A stretch of 35,742 nucleotides of DNA from Methanomassiliicoccaceae archaeon (GTDB lineage Archaea; Thermoplasmatota; Thermoplasmata; Methanomassiliicoccales; Methanomethylophilaceae): NCBI GenBank assembly GCA_009778575.1, contig WRJJ01000007.1, forward strand, positions 1 to 35,742. The letters run 5' to 3'. A model generated the notes under the pieces. That model was not told the origin of the DNA, searched no databases, and saw only the letters and a list, made by a program, of their open reading frames with translations. Both the position numbers and the translations under genes were made by a program. Shown one piece after another: positions 17,612 to 27,169 of this stretch. Numbering within the stretch: position 1 is the first letter of the stretch; each line of letters starts with the position of its first letter.

Positions 17612-19729
17612 ATGTCAACTGTCATAGCCCTGACCGGGAATCCGGACTCCGGAAAGACCACGACCTTCAACAGACTGGTCGGACGCTCTCAACGCGCAGA
17701 GAATTGGCCGGGCGTCAACGTGGAGCGGAAAGAAGGCGGGCTGAAGGACAAAAAGGACGTGATCATCGTAGATCTGCCCGGGGTACATTCCTTTTCACCG
17801 TATTCTCAGGAGGAGATAATCTGCAGGGATTTTCTGCTGAATGACAGGCCGGATGCGGTCATCAATATCGTCAACGCCTCAAATCTGGAAAGAAGCCTGT
17901 ATCTGACCCTGCAAATTCTGGAAACAGGGATACCTGTGGTGATTGCGCTCAATATGATGGATGTTGTCCGCAGGGAAGGCATAAAGATAGATGTCGGCAA
18001 GATATCGAAAGCCCTCGGATGCCCTATTGTTGAAACAGTTGCCCTCAAAGGCGACGGCATCAAGGAACTCACCGAAACGATCGTATCCGCAGCGGGAGAA
18101 AAGGCAGGAAGCATTCCCGGGTACTCAGAGGATCTGGAGGGATACATTTCCGCCGTGGAGGAAGCTATTAGAGGAAAGGTGCCCGAGGAGACTGAGAGAT
18201 GGTATGCCCTCAAATTGCTGGAGAGGGACGAAAGGCTGAGGAAGGACATCGACGAGGATGTCTCGGAAAGAGTAGATGCGATCGTCTCCTCCATGGAGGA
18301 AAAGATCGACAACGATGCAGACGGCATCATTGCGGGAGAGAGATATTCCTTCATTGAGAGAGTGGTGGACAGCGCCGTTGACAAGAGCGGCACCGACAAA
18401 AGGGGAACTAGGTCCGACAGGATAGACAGGATCGTGACGAGCCGCCGGTGGGGTCTTCCCATATTTGCGCTCGTGATGTTTGCGATATACTTCGTTGCGA
18501 TAGAAACGGTCGGAGGATGGGGGACGGAGATACTTGATGATTACATCAGGAACACCGTAAGGCCGGCCGCCGAATCATGGCTTATCGGTGCAGGGGTCGA
18601 CGGATGGCTGGTCGGACTTATCGTCAAGGGCATAATAAGCGGCGTAGGGACCGTGGTAGCGTTCCTTCCGCAGATGATAGTGCTGTTCTTCATTCTGTTC
18701 CTGCTTGAGGAATGCGGATATATGTCAAGGGTGGCGGTGGTAATGGACCACCTGTTCCGCAGATTCGGTCTGTCGGGGAAATCGTTCATCTCCATTCTTG
18801 TGGGAATGGGATGCGGGGTCCCGGGCATAATGTCCTCAAGGTCCATCGAGGGAGAGACCGAGAGGAAGATAACCGCCATGACGGTAACGTTCATACCTTG
18901 CTCCGCGAAACTGCTGGTCATCGCTCTGATAGCCGGCGCGCTGTTCGGGCAGAGCGCCCTGATAGCGATCTCCGTTTATCTGATCGGCATACTTTGCATC
19001 CTGATGTCGGGGATCATCATGAAAAAATGGAAGTCCCTCGCAGGCACTCCGTCCCCGTTCATCATAGAGCTTCCTTCGTATCACATGCCTTACCTGCCGA
19101 GCGTCTTGAGGCTGATGTCGGAAAGACTGTGGTCTTTCATCAAGAACGCAGGTACGTTCGTTCTGCTGGCCTGCGTGCTCGTATGGTTCTTATCCTCATT
19201 CGATTGGCACCTTAACACAGTGGACGCGGGGGATTCTATGCTGGCAGGCATCGGTAACGCCATGAGGTGGGTATTCGTGCCTCTCGGGTTCGGGGACGAG
19301 TGGGAGTTCTCCATGGCGACGATCACGGGTCTTCTGTCGAAGGAGAACATCGTCGGATCGCTGGGTGTGCTCTTCAGCTCCGGAGGGCCCGGCGGCGAAG
19401 GGATATGGGAGATCCTCGGAAGCATGCTCACTCCCGCAGGAGGGTACGCATTCCTTTTGTTCAACATGATATGTGCCCCATGCATTGCGGCAGTGGGCGC
19501 CATGAAGGGCGAATTGGGATCATGGAAGGAAACGGCAAAAGCGGTCACGTACCAATGCATATTGGCATACGCCCTTACTCTGATATTCTATCAGTTCGCC
19601 ATGATCATCCTGGGCTACGGCGTCGGATGGGGGATCATACCCGCGGTCATAGCACTTGCGGGGCTGATCTACGTATTGGCATCGAAGGACCCCTTCAGTC
19701 CGTTCAGGAGGGCGGAGCGGGATGCTTAA
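17612..19729 (+). CDS. feoB: Ferrous iron transport protein B
   Basis: GNPDSGKTTTFN, DLPGVHSFSPYSQEE, ALNMMD; two Gate/TM regions; start placed at ATG 17612. Confidence 0.96.
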   Translation: MSTVIALTGNPDSGKTTTFNRLVGRSQRAENWPGVNVERKEGGLKDKKDVIIVDLPGVHSFSPYSQEEIICRDFLLNDRPDAVINIVNASNLERSLYLTLQILETGIPVVIALNMMDVVRREGIKIDVGKISKALGCPIVETVALKGDGIKELTETIVSAAGEKAGSIPGYSEDLEGYISAVEEAIRGKVPEETERWYALKLLERDERLRKDIDEDVSERVDAIVSSMEEKIDNDADGIIAGERYSFIERVVDSAVDKSGTDKRGTRSDRIDRIVTSRRWGLPIFALVMFAIYFVAIETVGGWGTEILDDYIRNTVRPAAESWLIGAGVDGWLVGLIVKGIISGVGTVVAFLPQMIVLFFILFLLEECGYMSRVAVVMDHLFRRFGLSGKSFISILVGMGCGVPGIMSSRSIEGETERKITAMTVTFIPCSAKLLVIALIAGALFGQSALIAISVYLIGILCILMSGIIMKKWKSLAGTPSPFIIELPSYHMPYLPSVLRLMSERLWSFIKNAGTFVLLACVLVWFLSSFDWHLNTVDAGDSMLAGIGNAMRWVFVPLGFGDEWEFSMATITGLLSKENIVGSLGVLFSSGGPGGEGIWEILGSMLTPAGGYAFLLFNMICAPCIAAVGAMKGELGSWKETAKAVTYQCILAYALTLIFYQFAMIILGYGVGWGIIPAVIALAGLIYVLASKDPFSPFRRAERDA

Positions 19730-19892
19730 CGCAGCGACCTTGGCGATAGGGCTGGCGGTACTGTTGATAATTGCCTTTTCAGCATACTATACGTACCGTT
19801 CCCTGAAACGCGGCGGGTGTGCGGGATGCAGCGGGTGCCCCGATACCGGAAGAGGCGCCGACTGCGGGCAATGCCCGAAGAAACGCGATTGA
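19722..19892 (+). CDS. Small FeoB-associated Cys-rich membrane protein (56 aa, absent from the ORF track)
   Basis: MLNAATLAIGLAVLLIIAFSAYYTYRSLKRGGCAGCSGCPDTGRGADCGQCPKKRD; overlaps feoB stop. Confidence 0.85.
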   Translation: MLNAATLAIGLAVLLIIAFSAYYTYRSLKRGGCAGCSGCPDTGRGADCGQCPKKRD

Positions 19893-19910
19893 TCGTGTTT
19901 GTGTAATGCA

Positions 19911-20183
19911 TCAGTTCCTTAGCAAAGAAATGATCAGGAACACCAGGATCATTGCGGCCAGTACGGCCGCCACTTTTACCCATTTCCAATCTTTTTCGGC
20001 AGTAAGGTGCGAAAGAGTGGTCAGTACGCCTACAAAGGGAGATGCGATCAGGATGAGGATGCCCACCCACATGATGTCATCCCCGTATTCTTGTTCCGAG
20101 AAGATCAATCCCACCGCAAGAAGGGCGATCCCGGCAAAGAGACAGCACCTCAGGGCAAGGGAGGTGGATCCATTCATGTTCAC
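19911..20183 (-). CDS. DUF1634-like small membrane protein
   Basis: 90 aa, 3 TMs, translationally coupled to TauE. Confidence 0.7.
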   Translation of the reverse strand: MNMNGSTSLALRCCLFAGIALLAVGLIFSEQEYGDDIMWVGILILIASPFVGVLTTLSHLTAEKDWKWVKVAAVLAAMILVFLIISLLRN

Positions 20184-21007
20184 AGAACACCACCCGCCTC
20201 AAGGAAAACAATTACGGAGACCGCGAGGAGCAGTATCGAGAAATACTTCCGCATGGGGCCCGCATCAAGCTTCTTCGATATGCTCGTGCCTATGACTGAG
20301 CCCAGGAATGCGCCTACGGCGATAGCTGCCGCATAGTCCAAAAGAAGGTCCCCGTGGATGAAGAAGATGATGGCTCCGGAGAATGCGGTTATTCCTATCA
20401 TGTAGCTGCTTGTCGCGCTGGCCACTTTTATCGGCACATGCATATGGATGTTCATCAGAGGGACCTTTATGGTGCCGCCGCCCACGCCGGTCAGAGAGGA
20501 CAGGACGCCGGCTGCGGTGCAGACCAAGAGGCCGCTTTTGACATTCTTCACCTCATATTGCCTTTCGGTGAGGTCTTTGCTGTCCGTATAAGAGAAATTC
20601 ATGTCGCCCCCCTCATCCGAATTCTCGATGATCCTTTCTTTTCTGAGGATCATGCTCACGGCGCTGTAAATGAGCACGCAGCCGAAAATGAAAAGAAGGA
20701 CCCAATTCGCGGCATACGCCGCGAAGAGGGCGCCTATCATCGCTCCGACAGACGTTGTTATCTCCAGCAGAAGCCCGAGCCTCACGTTTGCGATGCCGCT
20801 CTTAACGTAGAATGATGCGGCCCCCGTCGAAGTGGCGACGATCCCCACAAGGCTTACGGCAACGGCCTCGCTTGCGGACAGGTCGAAAAGTATTGTCAGC
20901 ACGGGAATGAAGATTATCCCCCCGCCGACGCCGAAAAGAGTGCCGATCGTGCCTGCACAGACCCCGACCGTGATGAGAGCGATGATCAGCACAGGTTCCA
21001 TATCCAT
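20180..21007 (-). CDS. TauE/SafE family sulfite exporter-like permease
   Basis: GTLFGVGGGIIFIPVLTILFDLSASEAVAVSLVGI; second repeat SSLTGVGGGTIKVPLMN. Confidence 0.93.
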   Translation of the reverse strand: MDMEPVLIIALITVGVCAGTIGTLFGVGGGIIFIPVLTILFDLSASEAVAVSLVGIVATSTGAASFYVKSGIANVRLGLLLEITTSVGAMIGALFAAYAANWVLLFIFGCVLIYSAVSMILRKERIIENSDEGGDMNFSYTDSKDLTERQYEVKNVKSGLLVCTAAGVLSSLTGVGGGTIKVPLMNIHMHVPIKVASATSSYMIGITAFSGAIIFFIHGDLLLDYAAAIAVGAFLGSVIGTSISKKLDAGPMRKYFSILLLAVSVIVFLEAGGVL

Positions 21008-21051
21008 AGAAATGCAACGCAGGATATTAATCCTTGATGTGAAAGCATATA

Positions 21052-21915
21052 TTGAGCAGGAGCATTCGGCAATCCGTGCCCATCATACTCGCAAGATATT
21101 CGGAGATAGGCCTCAAGAGCACGCCGGTCCGCGTCAAATTTGAGAACAGGCTCAGAGACAATATGATCTCAATGCTGGCCGGGGATAGGATAGAGGCACT
21201 GGTAACGAAGAGGGATGCGAGGTTCTATGTTGAGACCGGAGATATCGATGCGGCCGCGTCCGCCGTAAAAAGAGTGTTCGGCATTTCATCCCTGTCTGTT
21301 GCTGAGGTATGCTCTTCTGAAATGGAGGATATCTGTTCGACCGCGGCGGAATATTCGCTCAGCAGGCTGAAGGAGGGGGAGTCGTTCGCTGTCAAGGCAA
21401 GAAGGGAAGGGGACCACAGCTATACGAGCGTGGACGTGGGGCGGGAAGCGGGCTCCGCAATATTCCTGGCCAATGAAAGCAAGGGCGTCAAAGTAGACCT
21501 TACAGCCCCCGACGTCACATTCTATGTTGAGGTAAGGAACAATAAAGCTTTCGTTTTCGGGTCCTACGTAAGATGCCACGGAGGCCTCCCGCTCGGTACG
21601 CAGGGGAAGGTCATGGCCGAGATACGGAGCGACAGGGACATCCTTTCCGCATGGTTTATGATGAAGAGAGGGTGCAAGGTCATCGTCAACGGAGAGAGAC
21701 AGCCGCTGCTGGAAAGGTATGACCCAGACCTAAAATACGGGGCGGAGATATCCCCCGATATACTAGGCGTCGTCAAAGGCATTCCGCTGTCGGAACTGGG
21801 ATCCCAACCTATATCCGAATATGAGGTCCCGCTGTTCTTCCCCACGGCAGGAATGGCCGATGAGGAAGTACTCTCATTCATGAAAATGATAAAAGAAGAA
21901 AGTTCCCGCCGGTAA
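21052..21915 (+). CDS. THUMP-domain ThiI-like protein lacking a canonical PP-loop
   Basis: ILARYSEIGLKSTPVRVKFENRLRDN ... VRCHGGLPLGTQGKVMAEIRSDRDILSAWFMMKRGC; only 287 aa. Confidence 0.88.
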   Translation: MSRSIRQSVPIILARYSEIGLKSTPVRVKFENRLRDNMISMLAGDRIEALVTKRDARFYVETGDIDAAASAVKRVFGISSLSVAEVCSSEMEDICSTAAEYSLSRLKEGESFAVKARREGDHSYTSVDVGREAGSAIFLANESKGVKVDLTAPDVTFYVEVRNNKAFVFGSYVRCHGGLPLGTQGKVMAEIRSDRDILSAWFMMKRGCKVIVNGERQPLLERYDPDLKYGAEISPDILGVVKGIPLSELGSQPISEYEVPLFFPTAGMADEEVLSFMKMIKEESSRR

Positions 21916-21952
21916 AGGCGGGAAATGAGTTTCATTTCAGGTTAGAAAGGGA

Positions 21953-22576
21953 TCACTTGCCTTTTCTTCCCTTTGCCTTGATCGAGGGTCTGATCTTCTC
22001 TGCGCCTTTGCCTTTGTTCCTCAGACCGCGTCCGGATATTCCGGCGGACGTAAGTCCGCGGTAGACACGGTTCTTGTTGTTGCTGTCGCAGATCCAGTTG
22101 ATCTTCGGGTCGGCCATTATGACAGGGTGCGCCGGATCGACGAGTATGATCTCATACCACTCCTGCAGACCGTCGGCGCCCACCCAATACGAGTTAAGCA
22201 CCTCAAGGTTCGGATACCTCTTCGCGGCCCTTTCCTCGGCCATCCTCTGGAGGCTTTTTCCGGTGGTTATCTTGTTGATACCTTTCCTCTTTGCTCTCCT
22301 TCCGGCCCTGATGGTCCTTTTCCTGAAGGATCCCTTCCTGACCCTGCCCCTTACCACGACGTAGCCCTGTTTGGCCTTGTAACCCAGGGACCTTGCCCTG
22401 TCAAGCCTGGTGGGCCTCTCGATCCTGATGAAGTTCTCTTCTCTCCTCCATTGGCTCTTCCTTTCGCGGTTGAGTTCTTTCAAATAAGATTTGTTGGGGG
22501 TCTTCCAAGCCTCCCCAATATAACTGTACATGCTTTTCCCGTTGACCGGGCGCACATCCTGACCTTCGTCGCTCAT
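21953..22576 (-). CDS. rpl15e: 50S ribosomal protein L15e
   Basis: [12 protein letters not shown]...[29 protein letters not shown]. Confidence 0.97.
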   Translation of the reverse strand: MSDEGQDVRPVNGKSMYSYIGEAWKTPNKSYLKELNRERKSQWRREENFIRIERPTRLDRARSLGYKAKQGYVVVRGRVRKGSFRKRTIRAGRRAKRKGINKITTGKSLQRMAEERAAKRYPNLEVLNSYWVGADGLQEWYEIILVDPAHPVIMADPKINWICDSNNKNRVYRGLTSAGISGRGLRNKGKGAEKIRPSIKAKGRKGK

Positions 22577-22776
22577 GATATCACCTTTTCGGATTCACCC
22601 GTTGGGCACATTTCCGCCGGAACTCTGTTCCGTGATACCGTTCATACAAATAATGTATTTAAAATATGCTTTTTAAAAGGGTCTATTTTGCGTATCAGAA
22701 TGTGCATACTGGTTATTTATATGCCGAACATCCTCTTAATTTCGTAGGGGGGCTTACACGTTAACGGAGGAAGAAC

Positions 22777-23700
22777 ATGAATGTTAACAAAATAATGCAG
22801 AAGGACAGGTCCGGAATAGGTACTATCCTGATCGTGGTGATCGTGGTAGTGGTTCTGGTCGCCGCAGCGGCCGCGGCGTACGTCGTCCTATCAGGCAACA
22901 ATGATAATAGTAGTGATGAAGCAGAAGAGACAACACAAATATTGGCACCCGGGACAGTGATGAAATACGACGAGTTCAACGCCGCAGGGCTGAAGACTGG
23001 GACCATAGAAATGGAGATACTCGGGCAGAATGCCGATGAATACTTCCTGAAAGTTACAGTAATGACAGGGATGGTGGGAGCATATTCGTACAACTTAGAA
23101 CCAAAAGATAGCTCCGACGGAGCGACAAAAACGGGAACGATCCAGTTTGATACCATTGACGGATTAAAGACCCTGGATGTGTGGACATATCCTGACGGGA
23201 CAAAATCATACGTTGACCCAGAAAGCGGAATAGAGTATGGGGGACAGATCGGCTCCGGGAGTAACGCTTCGACACTGAAGCTTTCAGTCTACAGCCCAGT
23301 ATGGCAGGACGAAGATGCCTACACTGAGTCAAGTAACATTGGCAAGACATATGAATATGTCGGGACAATGACGGGGAGCACAAACAACTACGCCGCCAAG
23401 ATAGTATGCGTAGCTGACTGCAAGAACGGCCAGTTTGGAGTGATGTACGATCTGAACGGTTCCGCGTTGTACTTCCTCAGCAACAACATCCAAGGTCTGC
23501 CGACAGATACCGAGAACACAGGCGTCACAGATACCATGACCGGCACGATAGACGGTGACAAGGCAGTTCAGCTGTGGAAATATCCTCTAAGTGTGGGCGA
23601 GATAACGTTCTGCTATGATCCCGCGTCACATCTCGTTTACAGGTTCGTAATTCCCCAGTCATCAGGGAATATTGACTTCGACCTTTCAAAGAAGCCTTAA
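22777..23700 (+). CDS. Membrane-anchored secreted protein, pilin-like N-terminus (paralog A)
   Basis: KDRSGIGTILIVVIVVVVLVAAAAAAYVVLSG anchor then extracellular-type domain; SD ggagg. Confidence 0.8.
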   Translation: MNVNKIMQKDRSGIGTILIVVIVVVVLVAAAAAAYVVLSGNNDNSSDEAEETTQILAPGTVMKYDEFNAAGLKTGTIEMEILGQNADEYFLKVTVMTGMVGAYSYNLEPKDSSDGATKTGTIQFDTIDGLKTLDVWTYPDGTKSYVDPESGIEYGGQIGSGSNASTLKLSVYSPVWQDEDAYTESSNIGKTYEYVGTMTGSTNNYAAKIVCVADCKNGQFGVMYDLNGSALYFLSNNIQGLPTDTENTGVTDTMTGTIDGDKAVQLWKYPLSVGEITFCYDPASHLVYRFVIPQSSGNIDFDLSKKP

Positions 23701-23721
23701 TGAACACATAAACACAGGATG

Positions 23722-23735
23722 AAACATCTTCCAAA
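23722..23735 (+). repeat. 14-bp direct repeat aaacatcttccaaa (copy 1)
   Basis: Identical copy at 24724..24737, each just downstream of one paralog. Confidence 0.8.
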
Positions 23736-23803
23736 TTTTTTCTTTTATTCACACGAACCATTTTTAACTCCATAGAGAGCTATATATCGATGGAGGAAGA
23801 ACA

Positions 23804-24712
23804 TTGAATGTTAGTAGAATGATCTGGAAAGATAGGTCGGGAGTGGGTACGCTCCTGGTGATAGCGGTCGTGGTCATCCTGGTCGCCTCAGCGGCCGCAG
23901 CGTACATCGTCCTGTCAGGCAGCGAGGATAAAGAAGAAGGGGCGATATTGGCTCCGGGAACGGTGTTAAAATATGACCTGTTCGTCGCCGATGATGATTT
24001 TGGAAAGTATGAGTTTGAGATACTCGGGCAGAACTCTAAGGAATATTTCGTCAAGTTGACCACTGAGGTCGGGGCATCTGAAGTTTCACAATATACTTCG
24101 ACTCCGAAAGGGAACCCAGCCGGCATGAAGAAAACAGGCACCATTGTGTTCGACACAATGGACGGCGAAAAGACGCTGGAAGTATGGGAGTACGGCGGGG
24201 TAAAATCCTATGTTGATCCCTCAAGCGGGTTTGAGTACGGCGGAGAAATGTCGTTCGGAGAAGACACCGTAGTAATGAAGCTGACCTACTATGAACTCAT
24301 ATGGCAGGAAGAGTACAAAGAATCTGAATTCATAGGCAAAGCTTATGAGTATACTTACCGAGACGGAGCAAGGTCACTCAAAATGTATGTGAGATGCATA
24401 GCAGATTGTTTGGACGGCCAGTATGGCGTGGCGTATGATTTCTCATCGTTCATGTCAGGCAGTACGTCCAATAAGGATTATTTCTTGTGTGACAGCCCTC
24501 AGGGGTTGCCCAAAGATGCAGTATTCACAGAGAGTACGTACACTTTGACGGGTACGATAGACGGCGACATATCAGTTGAGATATGGGAGTTCATGATCGG
24601 CGATATGATGGGGTACGTTCTCTACTATGAGCCAGATACGAATATTATTTACAGGGTCGTCTTGAAGTCCGGTGTGAACGAGATTCTTTTCGACCTTACC
24701 GGCAAACCCTGA
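23804..24712 (+). CDS. Membrane-anchored secreted protein, pilin-like N-terminus (paralog B, TTG start)
   Basis: KDRSGVGTLLVIAVVVILVASAAAAYIVLSG, LAPGTVLKYD, EILGQNSKEYFVKLT align to paralog A. Confidence 0.8.
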   Translation: MNVSRMIWKDRSGVGTLLVIAVVVILVASAAAAYIVLSGSEDKEEGAILAPGTVLKYDLFVADDDFGKYEFEILGQNSKEYFVKLTTEVGASEVSQYTSTPKGNPAGMKKTGTIVFDTMDGEKTLEVWEYGGVKSYVDPSSGFEYGGEMSFGEDTVVMKLTYYELIWQEEYKESEFIGKAYEYTYRDGARSLKMYVRCIADCLDGQYGVAYDFSSFMSGSTSNKDYFLCDSPQGLPKDAVFTESTYTLTGTIDGDISVEIWEFMIGDMMGYVLYYEPDTNIIYRVVLKSGVNEILFDLTGKP

Positions 24713-24723
24713 ATGGTCAAAAC

Positions 24724-24737
24724 AAACATCTTCCAAA
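24724..24737 (+). repeat. 14-bp direct repeat aaacatcttccaaa (copy 2)
   Basis: Identical to 23722..23735. Confidence 0.8.
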
Positions 24738-24742
24738 CACTT

Positions 24743-27169
24743 TCAAAAGAAGTCATCCAATCTTGGGCTCTTTGATACGGGCTTAGGGGCGGGAACTTCT
24801 TTTTTCTTCTTTTCCTGAACGTCCCCCGGACCGAAGTCGCCGCCGAAAAGCGTCAGCTGCTGGCTCCCCATCAGGAGATCCTTCTCGTTCCATCCGAATA
24901 CCTCCGTTATTCTTGATGCCGTCTGGGCGAGCCTTTCCGCATAATATTTGTGATCCGGTACCCCCTCAAAAGCGGCGCCGCTGATGTACGGCTCGACCTC
25001 CTGCGGCACCACGCTGCCGTTGGTAACGACCCATGATACCTTCATTCCCGGTATGAAGTCGTATCCTTTTTTGATCATCTTTGCGGCCGCCTGCACGTTG
25101 CTCATTCTCTCGGGATTCTCGTAGGCGTTCACTCCCTTACAGGTCCTTGAGATCACCAATTCGGAGGTGTCGACCTTTTTGGCCAAGGTATCTTTGATGA
25201 TATTCTTGACGAAGGCCATGGCCTCGTCGTTCTTCTCGTCTAGTATCTTCTCGAACAGCTCCATCAGAAGGCGGCTCTGAAGATCAAAGGAATCCGATCT
25301 TCTTACTTCGTACCCTCTGACAAGAAGTTCCTCCGTCTTGACGGGCCACATGACCCTGCCTACGTACCTCTTCTTCTTTCCATGGGAGAAAAGAGGTTCC
25401 AAAAGCTTTTCGAACTCCAGCGTGCCGCCCTCTGTGGAGAACCTTTTCGCCATCCCCTTCCCGAAATCCACGGAGCCGTCCAGGTCTTCCGCCGGGGACT
25501 GCATGAACAGGGAGTCGGTGTCTGAGTAGATCACGGTTATGCCTTCTTTCTCGACCTCGTCGATTATCCTTTTGACGTTATCCCTGGCGAAAGCCGTTAT
25601 CGCCGCACCGATATTCTTATCGGTGAATCTGTAGAATGATGATGCGAAAACCCCGTAGAACGTGTTCATTAGCACCTTGACCGCTTCCTGAAGACCGTTG
25701 AGGTATCTTCTTTCCACATCGTCGGTAACGGACCTCATCCTTTCCTTTATGCCGTCCCTTTGGCGCATCAGGTCCTTCAGTATCTTCGGCAGTATGCCTT
25801 CCCTGCTGTCAGGCGACAGGAACCTTGCGCCGGAAGGCGCCGTTATGGTGCCCTGAGCGGACAGGGTCGTGAAGCAGATGTTCTTTGCGATGATCAGCGA
25901 AGGATACATGGATTTGAAGTCAAGTACGCATACCCAGTGGTACAGCCCCGGGTTGATGGTATGGACATATCCTCCCTCGATGGGGTCTCCCGCTTCCCTT
26001 CTTCCCGTCAAGGGAACGCCGACATTCTGCCTGTCCGCTTCCCTGATGAGAAGCGAGTCCGCAAGCTGGGACGAGCCGGCGTTGAGAGCATCGTCAAGGG
26101 GAAGCTTTGCAACGGTCGAGAGGTCCATCCCCTTTCTCACGGTACCTATCTTCAGAAGGATCTTGAGGGCAAGCTCCGCATCTTTCTTGCAGTATTCTAT
26201 CACTTTCTCTCTGTTGTTCTTCCATTCGTCATCCATTTTTTTGGGATCCACATCAAGCTTCGACTCCCCCAACACCTGAAGCGAAACGGCGTTGAGCGTC
26301 TCCTGCTTGGGCCTTAGTTCGCGCTTTACCGCCCACCATGCGTCCACTATGATCCTGCCTTTCAGCCTCCAGAATCTCTCATTCACGACGCGCGGCTGCC
26401 CGCGGTCCCTTCCCCAGGGCAGGGCATCCTTCATCTTGTTGGCAAGCGCTCTCTCCAATATCTTCTTGATATCATAGTTGTCTATGTTGTATCCCGTGAT
26501 GATGTCCGGGTCTTCTTTCCTGATCAGTTCCCCGAATTTGGTGATGATATCTTTCTCACTTCCGGTGAGCGGCTCGCAATCCTTGTACACGCCGTCCTCT
26601 TCCACTACAGAGCATATGGTGTAGATGAACTCGTGTTGGATGCTGTTCTCAATATCGAACGAGAGGAATCTTAAGCCCGGGTCAAAGGATTCTATGTTCT
26701 CGAACGCCTCCATCTTCATGACGAGGTCGGTCGTGTATGGGCCGGTCACCCATTCCCCCGCCGCTCTTATGCAGGAACCCATGTCTTTGTCGTAAACGAA
26801 CCTGTGGTGGAATGGAATGTCCGCCGCAAGAACGGCGAACCCTTTCTTTTTCCAATCATTTCGGTAGTCGGGGACCTTCCATGGATACTTTATCGTTACC
26901 TTAAGCACCTCATGATCGCGGCCTCTGTAGAAGAGGCGTGTGTGTTCTGTCCCTATGACCTCCGCATCCCTCGTCAGGGTCTTTTCCGTGTCCGCACTCG
27001 GATCGACAATGAAGAAGTAGGGGTCGAACCCATAGCACAGGATGGTAACGGACCTCTTGTCCCTGGTCTTTCCGAACAGCTCTACGAAAACGCTCCCGTT
27101 CTCGTCATTGCTGTAGGATGCCGTTATGAGTCTTACGTCCACTGTCTCCATTGTATCACTTGTTGGCAA
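24743..27169 (-). CDS. polB: Family B DNA polymerase
   Basis: LSFDIEN, YNIDNYD, YCKKDAE exonuclease motifs; DFKSMYPS, KVLMNTFYG, YSDTDS polymerase motifs; C-terminal PIP-like SPRLDDFF. True start may be METVDV slightly downstream. Confidence 0.96.
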   Translation of the reverse strand: MPTSDTMETVDVRLITASYSNDENGSVFVELFGKTRDKRSVTILCYGFDPYFFIVDPSADTEKTLTRDAEVIGTEHTRLFYRGRDHEVLKVTIKYPWKVPDYRNDWKKKGFAVLAADIPFHHRFVYDKDMGSCIRAAGEWVTGPYTTDLVMKMEAFENIESFDPGLRFLSFDIENSIQHEFIYTICSVVEEDGVYKDCEPLTGSEKDIITKFGELIRKEDPDIITGYNIDNYDIKKILERALANKMKDALPWGRDRGQPRVVNERFWRLKGRIIVDAWWAVKRELRPKQETLNAVSLQVLGESKLDVDPKKMDDEWKNNREKVIEYCKKDAELALKILLKIGTVRKGMDLSTVAKLPLDDALNAGSSQLADSLLIREADRQNVGVPLTGRREAGDPIEGGYVHTINPGLYHWVCVLDFKSMYPSLIIAKNICFTTLSAQGTITAPSGARFLSPDSREGILPKILKDLMRQRDGIKERMRSVTDDVERRYLNGLQEAVKVLMNTFYGVFASSFYRFTDKNIGAAITAFARDNVKRIIDEVEKEGITVIYSDTDSLFMQSPAEDLDGSVDFGKGMAKRFSTEGGTLEFEKLLEPLFSHGKKKRYVGRVMWPVKTEELLVRGYEVRRSDSFDLQSRLLMELFEKILDEKNDEAMAFVKNIIKDTLAKKVDTSELVISRTCKGVNAYENPERMSNVQAAAKMIKKGYDFIPGMKVSWVVTNGSVVPQEVEPYISGAAFEGVPDHKYYAERLAQTASRITEVFGWNEKDLLMGSQQLTLFGGDFGPGDVQEKKKKEVPAPKPVSKSPRLDDFF

